Assembly: GCA_964019425.1 (NCBI GenBank)
Contig: OZ025829.1
Span: 62,001 to 126,000 of the forward strand
Source of the DNA: Flectonema sp. DT1601
Taxonomy: Eukaryota; Euglenozoa; Diplonemea; Diplonemida; Diplonemidae
Direction: 5' to 3'
Length of the DNA: 64,000 nt
The translations under genes were made by a program, and so were the position numbers. Shown piece after piece: positions 10,315 to 19,397 of the stretch (the stretch's first letter is position 1; each line of letters starts with the position of its first letter). The notes below the pieces were generated by a model. That model was given only the letters and a program-made list of their open reading frames with translations. It was not told where the DNA came from and did no database searches.

Positions 10315-10898
10315 AAATATAGTTTAGTTTAGTTAGCAAAATACAAACTGATGACTACGAGGGGTCTGGGTAGCCCGCATCAGTAAGGACCCAATCGCGA
10401 AGATTGTAGTTTCATAGTATTGGCTGGAAGTGATCGACTTCCAGCCTCCACCTTGCCCAGAGGCTAACAGGTTGTAAACAAGAAAAGAAAATAAAAGAGA
10501 AATGATCTGGGAGTGGGGGGAAGGTGAAAAAAACAAAAAATCTTCTTTCTTTCATATACATCTTTCTTTATAATACGACCACATGTGCCATATGCCCACA
10601 CTCCACGAAAGAAAATAGAAACCCCCGGAACAGTACCGAGGATCGTTCACCCCCAGTTGTCCAAAGCATTATAAGTGTACTGTGGGCTTACCGAAAAGCT
10701 TTAGAAATGTACCACAAAAGATTTGGGCAGCACATAGCCATATCACTCAGCAAGAAATGAAAACCAAAAGGATCAGGTAAGATGACAGTCAGTTTAAGGT
10801 CATAACTGCGCCGGACCAAAATATGAGTTTATTATAAAAAAGTGCACTAAAATAAAATATAAAAAAGAAAAGTTATAAAAACACATTGTTCTGCTGTT
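10315..10898 (-). mobile_element. Retroposon copy 2, with 24-base target-site duplication
   Basis: 584-base insertion in the 5' flank of LRR gene A. Positions 10321-10814 match copy 1 at 7640-8125; 10815-10898 is specific to this copy and would be extra 5' sequence on the minus strand. The 3' end has two TAAAC pentamers. It is bounded by a 24-base direct repeat, and unit B has the same locus without the insert, so the limits are unusually well defined. Confidence 0.85.
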
Positions 10899-10990
10899 AA
10901 CATCTGTATGATACCAGAGTTACCTATAATAAACATTAGTTATGAACAGGTACACGAAAACACTACTGTGAGGGGTAAACTGTTTGATTA

Positions 10991-11395
10991 GGTTTTTCCA
11001 TATTATTACCGGTAATGAGGATTTTTTGGGTTCCAAGGAAATTGGTGGGTACCGAGGGCTTTTCTATATTATTACCGGTATTGGGGATTTTTTGGGTTCC
11101 AAGGAAATTGGGGGCTACTGTGGGATTTTTAAAAACTGAGGTATAAACAAAAAGAATTAAAATTAACAGAGAGAAGAACAACAAAAGATGCCTCAAGAGT
11201 TTAAAGGGGTGACTTGGTTGTAAAATAAAGTTGTTCAGAAAGATGAAAATGGGAAACTTGAAATTAGCCCCATACCCACTATAACCTAGCCATGGTAGTC
11301 ATTTTGGCATGCTAAAGAAAAAACAAGTTTAATTCAGAAAAACAAAAAATAAATAACTTTGCACGAGCGAAGCGAGTATGGACGGGTATCTCTAG
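10991..11395. repeat. 0.4 kb block present in unit A, absent from unit B
   Basis: Units A and B align through TGTTTGATTA (10990) and resume at TATACGAATATC (about 11396). The block holds two direct copies, about 65 bases apart, of a segment containing TTTTTTGGGTTCCAAGGAAA (near 11024 and 11088). On the minus strand these would read as NFLGTQKI...TGNN repeats after a hydrophobic stretch, but the frame has no ATG. It may be an insertion in A or a deletion in B. Confidence 0.6.
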
Positions 11396-11784
11396 TATAC
11401 GAATATCAATCTCTGTGTTGCATCAAAGCTAAATAATGAAATTAAAAAACTCACGACACAGTGACTAATAATGCTAATATAGGCTAACACTCTGCAGATG
11501 ACGTACGTATTCTACATCACAATCAATGTTTCTAACGTGTTTGCATACATGTCTCTTTGTCCGTGTAGTCATTCAGTGCAGTACGGCACTGGAGAATCAC
11601 AGCAGGGAAAGGCATTCAGAAACGTCGTAGAGGAAAGAAACGTTCTTCATCTACCCAGGGGATTTCGTCGCAGGAGGCAACTTAACCGCGGGAAGGAAAA
11701 TTAGAAAGCTTGAATCCCTGACCATTCACCGCATCTACTACAGAAAACTCGTCAATAACAATGTTTAAATCGGTAGTTTAATTA

Positions 11785-11845
11785 GCATTATCAATAAGTT
11801 TCATAACATGCTTCTTCACATCAGAACCCAGTAATGAGAAACTTG
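11785..11845 (-). mobile_element. LINE 3'-end relic downstream of LRR gene B
   Basis: Same relic as 8681-8741, carried along by the tandem duplication. Homologous to the LINE end at 6066-6125. Confidence 0.7.
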
Positions 11846-11928
11846 AATAAAAGATATATTAAATACCTCGAAATAAAACAAAGGGAATAACGCACACACA
11901 TTGGAAACAACACTTGTGATTTCCGTCA

Positions 11929-13026
11929 TTACAAATTCCTTATGCTCGTATGCAGTTGGTCTCTGTTAATGGATGAACAATTATCTAGGAACTTCATTCC
12001 AACGGATTCCACATTCATGAGGGAAAAATCCAAGGAAGTAAGTGATGAACAATTATATAGAAAATCGTCTCCAACAACTGAAATATTGCTGAGACTTGAT
12101 AAGTCCAGAGATGTGAGGGATGAACAACAATTTAGAAAATAGTCTCCAACAGCTGAAATATTGCTGAGACTTGATAAGTCCAGAGATGTGAGGGATGAAC
12201 AATCATATAGAAAAAAGCTTCCAACAGCTGAAATATTGCTGAGACTTGATAAGTCCAGAGATGTGAGGGATGAACAACCACTTAGAAAACTGTCTCCAAC
12301 AACTGAAATATTGCTGAGACTTGATAAGTCCAGAGATGTGAGGGATGAACAATCATATAGAAAACTGCCTCCAACAACTGAAATATTGCTGAGACTTGAT
12401 AAGTCCACAGATGTGAGGGATGAACAATCACTTAGAAAACTGTCTCCAACAACTGAAATATTGCTGAGACTTGATAAGTCTACGGATGTCAGTAACTCGC
12501 AATCTTGGAGGAAATGATCACCAACAACTGTGACGTATTGAAGACCAGGCAGACGGATATTTGTAACATCACATAATTGAGCTGAGAAAAAATCTGAAAC
12601 GGTCGTGACTGAGGGTTCAGAGTTGCTGAATGAGATGTTCGTAACATCATTCGAGAACCACTCACCGTTGTTAAACTGAAGACAGCCATCCACAGCGAAT
12701 GTGGGAGTATCAAGGCAGAAAAACCCGTCCTGGTCCCGTTCTCCTCGTAAGAATGCCTTCGCTCTCTTTGCAGAATCTGTCAAAAATTCCAATCCAAACA
12801 AGCGCACCACCGATGCATCCAACAGCGAGCCGTCCTCCACTCCGTGCGACACCAGTCGATTACCTGCTCGAAGCAGCGATCCTGCGAGAGAAAGCTCAAG
12901 AAAGTCAGCATCGGTACCCCACTCGTCAGCTGCAACCTGCAATGCATCCTTCACGAGCGACTCTCCAGAAGCTGTGAAAACAACGTCAGGAAATCCGGTG
13001 TCCGGGAACGTAACCCAGAGTTGCAT
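11929..13026 (-). CDS. Ubiquitin-like + 25-residue leucine-rich-repeat protein B
   Basis: 365 residues from ATG at 13026. The N-terminal 180 residues differ from paralogue A by only a few substitutions (for example V31 for I, H58 for Y, and C for F in SAQLCDV). It has about seven FLSxCSSLTSLDLSSLSNIS-type repeats, four fewer than A; the length difference of 100 residues is exactly 4 x 25. The repeat order also differs, as expected from unequal exchange between repeats. No signal peptide or transmembrane helix. Function is unknown. The beta-grasp head plus LRR tail suggests a binding protein, which is inference. Confidence 0.85.
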   Translation of the reverse strand: MQLWVTFPDTGFPDVVFTASGESLVKDALQVAADEWGTDADFLELSLAGSLLRAGNRLVSHGVEDGSLLDASVVRLFGLEFLTDSAKRAKAFLRGERDQDGFFCLDTPTFAVDGCLQFNNGEWFSNDVTNISFSNSEPSVTTVSDFFSAQLCDVTNIRLPGLQYVTVVGDHFLQDCELLTSVDLSSLSNISVVGDSFLSDCSSLTSVDLSSLSNISVVGGSFLYDCSSLTSLDLSSLSNISVVGDSFLSGCSSLTSLDLSSLSNISAVGSFFLYDCSSLTSLDLSSLSNISAVGDYFLNCCSSLTSLDLSSLSNISVVGDDFLYNCSSLTSLDFSLMNVESVGMKFLDNCSSINRDQLHTSIRNL

Positions 13027-13433
13027 TTTAACCCTCTTTTCTTTATTAAAATGACTGTAGGGTTGAAATGTTTGATTATATCTATGAAGAAATAAACATC
13101 TGTATTATACCAGAGTTAACTATAATAAACATTAGTTATAATAAAGTGACTAACAGGTACACGAAAACACTACTGCGAGGGGTAAACTGTTTGATTAAGT
13201 TTATACGAATATCAATCTCTGTGTTGCATCAAAGCTAAATAATGAAATTAAAAAACTCACGACACAGTGACTAATAATGCTAATATAGGCTAACACTCTG
13301 CAGATGACGTACGTATTCTACATCACAATCAATGTTTCTAACTTATCTGCATACAACTCTTTGTCCGTGTTGTCATTCAGTGCAGTACGGCACTGGAGAA
13401 TCACAGCAGGGAAAGGCATTCAGAAACGTCAAT

Positions 13434-13740
13434 CTAAAAAATGTTAAGTGCTCCAGGTCCTATGTCTAAGTCGTCTAAAAGGTCCATCGGGCTTGGAATG
13501 GATTCCAGTTTTATAGTTGATGGAAGATACAGTCTAGGGAATCTACAGAGCCCCCTGCCAGGGTCAAACCGTGTGCCAATGGCTAGAAACTCCGTCTTCT
13601 CTATTGACAGACTCATTTCTGAGTCTACTAGCCACTTGCTGTATTGCCTCATTGGCTTTATCCTCCAGATCACCTATTTTCGTACTACTAACAAATATCG
13701 ATAGGTCGTCTGCATAAAAAACGCTAAAACTAAAACTATA
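13434..13740 (-). pseudogene. Frameshifted reverse-transcriptase fragment
   Basis: On the minus strand 13740-13680 reads FSVFYADDLSIFVSSTKIGD, the catalytic YADD box of a LINE reverse transcriptase. It continues LEDKANEAIQQ, after which the frame must shift (about 13635-13650) to keep RT sense as KWLVDSEMSLSIEKTEFLAIG. In the original frame a stop follows soon. The fragment therefore covers the palm region missing from the LINE at 6052-7260, but in broken form. It starts where duplication unit B ends. Confidence 0.75.
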
Positions 13741-14820
13741 ATATTATATAACACAACAATTAACGTGAACTGTTTTCAACATAATTGTACAGTTGGATAT
13801 CACTGGAGACTGGTGTTACGGATATGATACGAGTCCCTTAACGGGTTGTCACATCAATTTATTGATCCGATTACATTCTGCACAGAGTTGACGCCAATGT
13901 GAATAAAATGATTAAAAAAAAAAAGAGAAAGGAAACAAACAAACAAAAGGAAAAAGAAAACGGGCTTTCGTTTTTATCAGAAAGTGTTTAGAAAGACCAG
14001 ATCTTATTCAGCGATTCTTTTAAAATCGAAGAAAATCGGTAGAAAAACAAGTAAGTTATTCGACGTGTGATAATTAACATTAAGTAAAGAAACCCTGATA
14101 GTGAGAATAGAAAAGAGCACCTTCGATTCGGGGCTGCCGTAGAACAGAAATCATCACCAACTTGTGAAACACCACTGGCGGTTGTAGCAATTCAGAAGAA
14201 GCTTCTGAAATATTAAAACATAATCAAAAGTAGAACGATTCGAAACAACCAAAAGATAAAATAAAATATATAAATACTTCTCTCTTCGCTTACGTTTTAC
14301 AAACTACACAGCCATTGGAGTTTGAACATAATAATGAGAACAAGTATTAGTTGAGTATTTCTATTAGGTTACGAGATGACGTGATTATCTGTTCACTGAT
14401 AAGTAAAACAAATACCAGATTCACGTTGTCAACACGAAACGTAATCGTAACACACAACTAGTTAAGAAGAATGTATTACACTGTTGGTTGTCAATCAGTA
14501 TTCCAAAATACTTTTCTATACTACTTCCGTATTAATGAAAGTATCAGTAGATTGGTACAACGATTAACAAACAAAAAGAACACATCACAAGACACCTGAC
14601 AACTATCTGAAGTTATAATCAACTCAACAACGATGATTAGATTCAAAATCTCAAAAAGTACGAAAGCAAACTACGAACTTATATTTAGAGGAAAACCGTT
14701 TCTGGCTGAGAGCTCGTTGGATGAAAATGATACTCAAAATCAACAGCAGCTTCTCCGCGAACCACAAGTCTTATAAGGAATCCCTGCTAGTAGTCTCAAA
14801 TTAGAAACAAAAAAACAAAA

Positions 14821-14862
<42 letters not shown>

Positions 14863-15570
14863 CTCCTAAATGCACGCAGTGCACGGCATTTATTGGAGCG
14901 AAAGGAAAAAGGAAGGAACGTTTGTGACTATTCACAAGTAGGTTTAGTGATATGTTGTCAGAAATACGAATTTATATAAAAAAAAAAAACAGATAACACC
15001 ACTACATCCTCCTTCAGGGAGTATTAATGGAAGTTATCACAAATAAATAGAGTAGCTTCACATAGGAAAAGAGGTTTCGAATATTGCCGATAATCAACAA
15101 CTCCGTATAGCAGAAGATTTGTCTGAAGGCTGCAAAGATATTTGCGCTGTCGACTTTTCGTAAATATGTTTTAGTAATTTCTAGGAAACATAATTTAAAA
15201 AAAAAAAAAAAAAAAGGGAGAAAATCTGCCAACACACAAGACGGCAGAGATTGTCGATAGGATTTAAACAGAAGACCGTCGACACACAAGACGGAAGTTT
15301 GTCGCCAGGATTTACAAACAGAAGACTGCCAACACACAAGAGGTAGCTTCCGCAAGTAATATTCATCCTTTTTAATAGAAAAAAGTCTTCAACTCCTTCA
15401 GAGTGATAATCAACACACGCTGTGAAAGAATCGTGAAGTTTAATTACATAAGAAACAACAAAACAAAAATAATTAAATTCCCAATTAACTAACTCCAAGT
15501 GGTCAGTGAGACTTTAATAGCTACGCACACATAAGGTAAATAAGAGAGTGAAAAGATTGACCGTCGTCGT
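13741..15570. other. 1.8 kb without a supported gene
   Basis: AT-rich. It holds a (GA)n run at 14830-14859, an A run at 15196-15215 and the 50-base tandem repeat at 15226-15345. I see no coding sequence with recognisable features. The last part is probably the 3' UTR of the CUB-domain gene. Confidence 0.5.
15226..15345. repeat. 50-base tandem repeat, about 2.4 copies
   Basis: Copies begin at 15226, 15276 and 15326 with CTGCCAACACACAAG or CCGTCGACACACAAG, and share GTCG..AGGATTTA..AACAGAAGA. The spacing is exactly 50 bases, with several substitutions between copies. Confidence 0.8.
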
Positions 15571-18552
15571 TTACAAGTTTTCTTCTGAGTCCAGAAAATC
15601 ATTTTGAAAATCCGGAAAGTCATCAGGAGGATAGAGTGACACGCTCCGTGATTTATTCGAAACTGACGTTTGAATTGATCGCTGATCTGAGGGAGGAAAA
15701 AAAAACTCACCTCTGCCAGTTGTCGCTGGAACACAAATCATTGGATCGAAAAGATAGGCTTTCGGATCAAATTTAAAACCGTCTTTTGTTTCAGTTTTTA
15801 TGAATTTCGAATAGTTGATGTCGTTTGTTGACCAAAACACTGTTTGCATAATTGATCTTCTGTTTGATAATAAAATTAATATTTCGGCTATCAAATCAAG
15901 AAGTACCTTCACTGTGAGTGCCACCATCGCAAGTTTTAAAACTTTAGCTGACCATTCAAACAGAACAGAAGATCTCTCGCCTTCGGTATAAAACCCACAC
16001 GCTAACAATTGCAGGGATACTCCACAACAAATATTAACAGCGGCGGTCAATAAAACGTTTCTTTTCCTTGCATAAGGACGTGAATATAAAATACAGCCAG
16101 CCAATATAAAATAGATCAGACTTTGAGCAAGGCGGATATGTCCGCAAGAAATATCATTACCGTTGGTAGGTAGCGCAACAGTAATTGATAAAAAAAAAGA
16201 AGAAATCAACTCAATAAAAGAGAACCAACAACATTGTGGAGTGTAGTCTCTAAGTACGGATGCGTATTTGTGTGAAAAATCATTCTCTCGATTTCGACTT
16301 AACCACTCACCAGTTCCCATAATAAATAAAGAAAACTGACGAACACTTTTTGACTTGTGGGACGTACAGGATGTTGTTCCACCAGCACTCTTGGTGCAGA
16401 TCTCAAAAGAAGCCTCAGCTGGAATACTATTTTTGAGTATCAGTAACACCTTAAAGGGTATTATAAATAAAAAGATTCCCGTCACACTCCCCACGATAAC
16501 ATTTACAACTGACTGTGATGTTACAATTAGTATCGAAGCAGCTACTCCTGTTCCCAGGTAGAGCCACTGAAATAGAAATAACGGAGCTGACGGAAATCGA
16601 AGAAAACCTTCTGGATCATGACTACTTATTATTCTATGGAGATCACTGTTTTTTGGATAACATAATTTGATTAGAGTAGCTGTTATCTTACTGAGTACTA
16701 AACAGATCATAATAATACAAACATGAGCTGTGATTGCTCCAAGTTCAGTGCTGTTGTTGATTTCAATTCCAGTCGGAGTGAATGAAGATAATAAAGTAGT
16801 CTTCTCTGAACAGATTCCATTCACAACTAAGAATCTCATTGCCATAGTAGTGCTACCACTAGCTACTAAGGAAGTGTATGAAGCAGCTGATTTAAAAGTA
16901 TTTAATAACTCCGAGTCGGGGAGTAAGTCAACTGTTGAATTAGAAGTAACTTCCTGTTCAACTGCTCGCAGTGTTTGAGTAGTCAGGTCAATAACTTTAA
17001 CATCATCGTAGGGTAGAGATTGTGTTGACGTAGAAACCGCATTATTTACTTCTGTTGAGGTGAGTGTTTCGACTTTCTCCACTGTGAGAGTAACACTCAC
17101 TAAAGCTTGCAATACTGATTGTGTTGATGACACTACTGCTGCTTCTGTCGCTGTTGTTGTTGCTACCATTTCAGTCAACGTCTCAGTTTTTGGGAGTAAA
17201 GTTGCTGTCGAACACTCGAAGGGTTTGGGATAAGGAACAACAGGTAGAACAACAGCTGGTGGTGTCTTCTTTGGTCGTATTCTTGTTGTACAGGTAGCAC
17301 TAATGTTATAACCACTTACTACTACATTAGTACCAGTCCGATGTGTATAAATTAAAACATCTCCAACTTCTTTAATTGGTGCTACCGGAATAGTATCACA
17401 AAAAGGACCAGGTCCGGGATACCTTCCATTGTGTTGAGCAACAGTAACATAATCAAGGCAGTTACCGTGATTGTCTCGTGGAGGGAAGTAGAAATTATTC
17501 CAAGTGAGATCTATAATACCATCCTTACACATTAGAAGTAAGCAATGATTTGTTAATAGATTTGATGGACCAGTTGTAAGGTACGGAAGTAAATTAAGAT
17601 CAAACACTTCCACAGCACCTCCACACAAACTATCAACTATTGGTGTTACAGACTTACCTCCAGAAGGTGGTGTTTTTGGATAATCCCACGGGTCACATCT
17701 GTAAGTTACTTCAAATCCACGACCTCCTTCACAATTATCAGTATGAAAGTTTATAACCACATCTCCGGGGTAGTAGTCGTAGGTGCTGGGGTCAGGTGTT
17801 CCAGAACCGATTTCACAAATTCTACTTTCAAAACCTTCAGAATCGAATATAGAAATCCGATCATTATGACAACCAGAACTATTCTCCATATCGATCCTCC
17901 AATCCTCAAGAATCACCTTTCCATTACATTGAATCCTCCAACACTTTCTATCACCACTCGGGTAAGGATCATTCCATACAAGAGGATAAGTTATAACCCC
18001 AGTTGTGTTACTGTAAGTATGAACATACGTACTGTGACATACTTCAGGATCAACGTCTGGTGTTATTAATTTAGAATTCGAACAGGGTTTCCATGATAAA
18101 GAAAAACCTTTTCTATTTACCAACGAATTAGTTTTAAATTCAATAACTATGTCACCCTCATAAGGTGGTTGGTATTCAGGTAGGAGTCCATCAGTTCCAC
18201 AGAGAGTAGCTGTATGATTTCCGTTGTGAATCTTTAAATAATCATACGAACAGCCATACCCTCCTAAATAGGTACAAAGTCCACATCCAGCTGTAGCACA
18301 CAATAAGAAGTCTTCAATGTCGAGTTTGTTCCACTGAAATTCAATCTTTTGATTAGTTGCTGTGCGTAACTTCCAACAAACATGTTCATCAGAAGTGTAG
18401 TTACCAACTTGTGGATATTGTAAAGTAGAATCTACTAAAGACATCCCATCAACATCATAAATTGTAATAAACTTTCCTTTACACAAGTTCGGATCAATAC
18501 AACAAACTACTTCAAACAATATGACGATTAGTAATAAAATAAAAGTTATCAT
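15571..18552 (-). CDS. CUB-domain multipass membrane protein
   Basis: 993 residues from ATG at 18552 (TTG just upstream is not needed). Hydrophobic signal peptide at residues 1-19. About three CUB-like domains follow, roughly 20-157, 170-290 and 305-430, with paired Cys and recurring motifs such as YDYLKIHNGN, GDIVIEFKTNS, GDVVINFHTDN and RGFEVTYRC. A Ser/Thr-rich stalk spans about 445-590. Then come about seven hydrophobic helices (for example HVCIIMICLVLSKITATLI, LIYFILAGCILYS and VLLTAAVNICCGVSLQLLACG) and a polar tail of about 75 residues. The layout is a large extracellular binding part on a multipass channel- or receptor-like body. Similar membrane regions (CGHIRLAQSLIYF...RPYARKRNVLL) are familiar to me from bodonid kinetoplastid surface proteins. 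Function is not known. Confidence 0.82.
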   Translation of the reverse strand: MITFILLLIVILFEVVCCIDPNLCKGKFITIYDVDGMSLVDSTLQYPQVGNYTSDEHVCWKLRTATNQKIEFQWNKLDIEDFLLCATAGCGLCTYLGGYGCSYDYLKIHNGNHTATLCGTDGLLPEYQPPYEGDIVIEFKTNSLVNRKGFSLSWKPCSNSKLITPDVDPEVCHSTYVHTYSNTTGVITYPLVWNDPYPSGDRKCWRIQCNGKVILEDWRIDMENSSGCHNDRISIFDSEGFESRICEIGSGTPDPSTYDYYPGDVVINFHTDNCEGGRGFEVTYRCDPWDYPKTPPSGGKSVTPIVDSLCGGAVEVFDLNLLPYLTTGPSNLLTNHCLLLMCKDGIIDLTWNNFYFPPRDNHGNCLDYVTVAQHNGRYPGPGPFCDTIPVAPIKEVGDVLIYTHRTGTNVVVSGYNISATCTTRIRPKKTPPAVVLPVVPYPKPFECSTATLLPKTETLTEMVATTTATEAAVVSSTQSVLQALVSVTLTVEKVETLTSTEVNNAVSTSTQSLPYDDVKVIDLTTQTLRAVEQEVTSNSTVDLLPDSELLNTFKSAASYTSLVASGSTTMAMRFLVVNGICSEKTTLLSSFTPTGIEINNSTELGAITAHVCIIMICLVLSKITATLIKLCYPKNSDLHRIISSHDPEGFLRFPSAPLFLFQWLYLGTGVAASILIVTSQSVVNVIVGSVTGIFLFIIPFKVLLILKNSIPAEASFEICTKSAGGTTSCTSHKSKSVRQFSLFIMGTGEWLSRNRENDFSHKYASVLRDYTPQCCWFSFIELISSFFLSITVALPTNGNDISCGHIRLAQSLIYFILAGCILYSRPYARKRNVLLTAAVNICCGVSLQLLACGFYTEGERSSVLFEWSAKVLKLAMVALTVKVLLDLIAEILILLSNRRSIMQTVFWSTNDINYSKFIKTETKDGFKFDPKAYLFDPMICVPATTGRGEFFFPPSDQRSIQTSVSNKSRSVSLYPPDDFPDFQNDFLDSEENL

Positions 18553-19397
18553 CAAAAGGGTTTCATTTGTTGTTTTGTTTGTTTGTTTGTTTTGGGGGGA
18601 ATATTATCCTGTTTTAATATTTTATTGAGGTGAGTAATTACCACCGACACCTGACGACAATAATAATTATTAATTATCCTTAGTAAGGCTTCTCTAATAT
18701 TTTTCTTTTTTTTATTATTATTTGTTCACGCATCCTGAATAAAATAATTATCAGATATTACTCAAAGAGAAATGTGGAATATAATAAGAAAACGTGACAT
18801 GCCCAAGTAGGGCTAAGAGGGGTGAATAAAATAGCTGAATAAGTCTAGGGGTTGAGATATGGAGAGAAGGCAAGTAATTCATTAATGTGTCACTCAAAAA
18901 GAAGGGCTTCAGGTCTTTGTGGGATAGAACCACACGACAGTAAGGAATCTTTAATAAAGCTCATATAGCACAAAAGAAAGCTCTTTTTTTTTTTTGTTCC
19001 AATGAGATTGCCTTGTGGTTTTTCTAAAAATTAATTTTTTTTTTTTTTTTTTTTTGGGTTGAAAACCCACCATTATTATGTTTTGGTTTTCTTTTTTTTC
19101 CTCTTTATTTTTTTATGAATTTTTTTTTTTTTGGGTTGTTTTTATACAACACCAACTCCAAGTGCTAAGACGCACCACAAAAAAAAAAAAAAAAAAAAAA
19201 TTAAAATCGTTAATTTTAATAAGAACGAAAGAGGTTAAGAACCTCGCAATGTCTACTTCCTTCAAACCTAAAAAGGAAAAATCCGATATCTGCGGTGATG
19301 TGAAATCATTAATTAATAGACAGTCACAGTGATATGTGTAAGGTTAGGATTCCATTGATATCTTCGTCAGAACAGGTGCTGTCAAATCAACAGATTT
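18553..19397. other. Intergenic, AT homopolymer-rich
   Basis: No supported gene. T runs at 18984-18995 and 19028-19054, and an A run at 19180-19200. A tiny upstream ATG-AAA-CCC-TTT-stop precedes the CUB gene start on the minus strand. Confidence 0.5.

Larger units (their letters stand above)
8524..11628 (-). repeat. Tandem duplication unit A (LRR gene plus flanks)
   Basis: Direct copy of the unit at 11629-13430. Both start with TAGAGGAAAGAAACG and end with CATTCAGAAACGTC, and A joins B head to tail at about 11628. Removing from A the retroposon insertion (10315-10898 plus one target-site copy), the 0.4 kb extra block (about 10991-11395) and four extra 75-base LRR units (300 bases) brings it to the length of unit B within about 20 bases. 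Substitutions between units are few, so the duplication looks recent. Confidence 0.85.
11629..13430 (-). repeat. Tandem duplication unit B (LRR gene plus flanks)
   Basis: Second, shorter copy of the 8524-11628 unit, without the retroposon and without the 0.4 kb block. It keeps the intact target site (13095-13118) and has about 16 extra bases near 13140. It ends at about 13430, where LINE reverse-transcriptase sequence begins. Confidence 0.85.

Noticed and set aside
10963-11196. Small secreted/membrane protein with NFLGTQKI repeats (minus strand)
   Set aside because: The frame has no ATG, starts only at TTG, and lies in the block absent from unit B.
15014-15498. Minus-strand frames of about 100 codons around the 50-base repeats
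   Set aside because: They consist of the tandem repeat plus a T run, overlap each other in different frames and have no family features.
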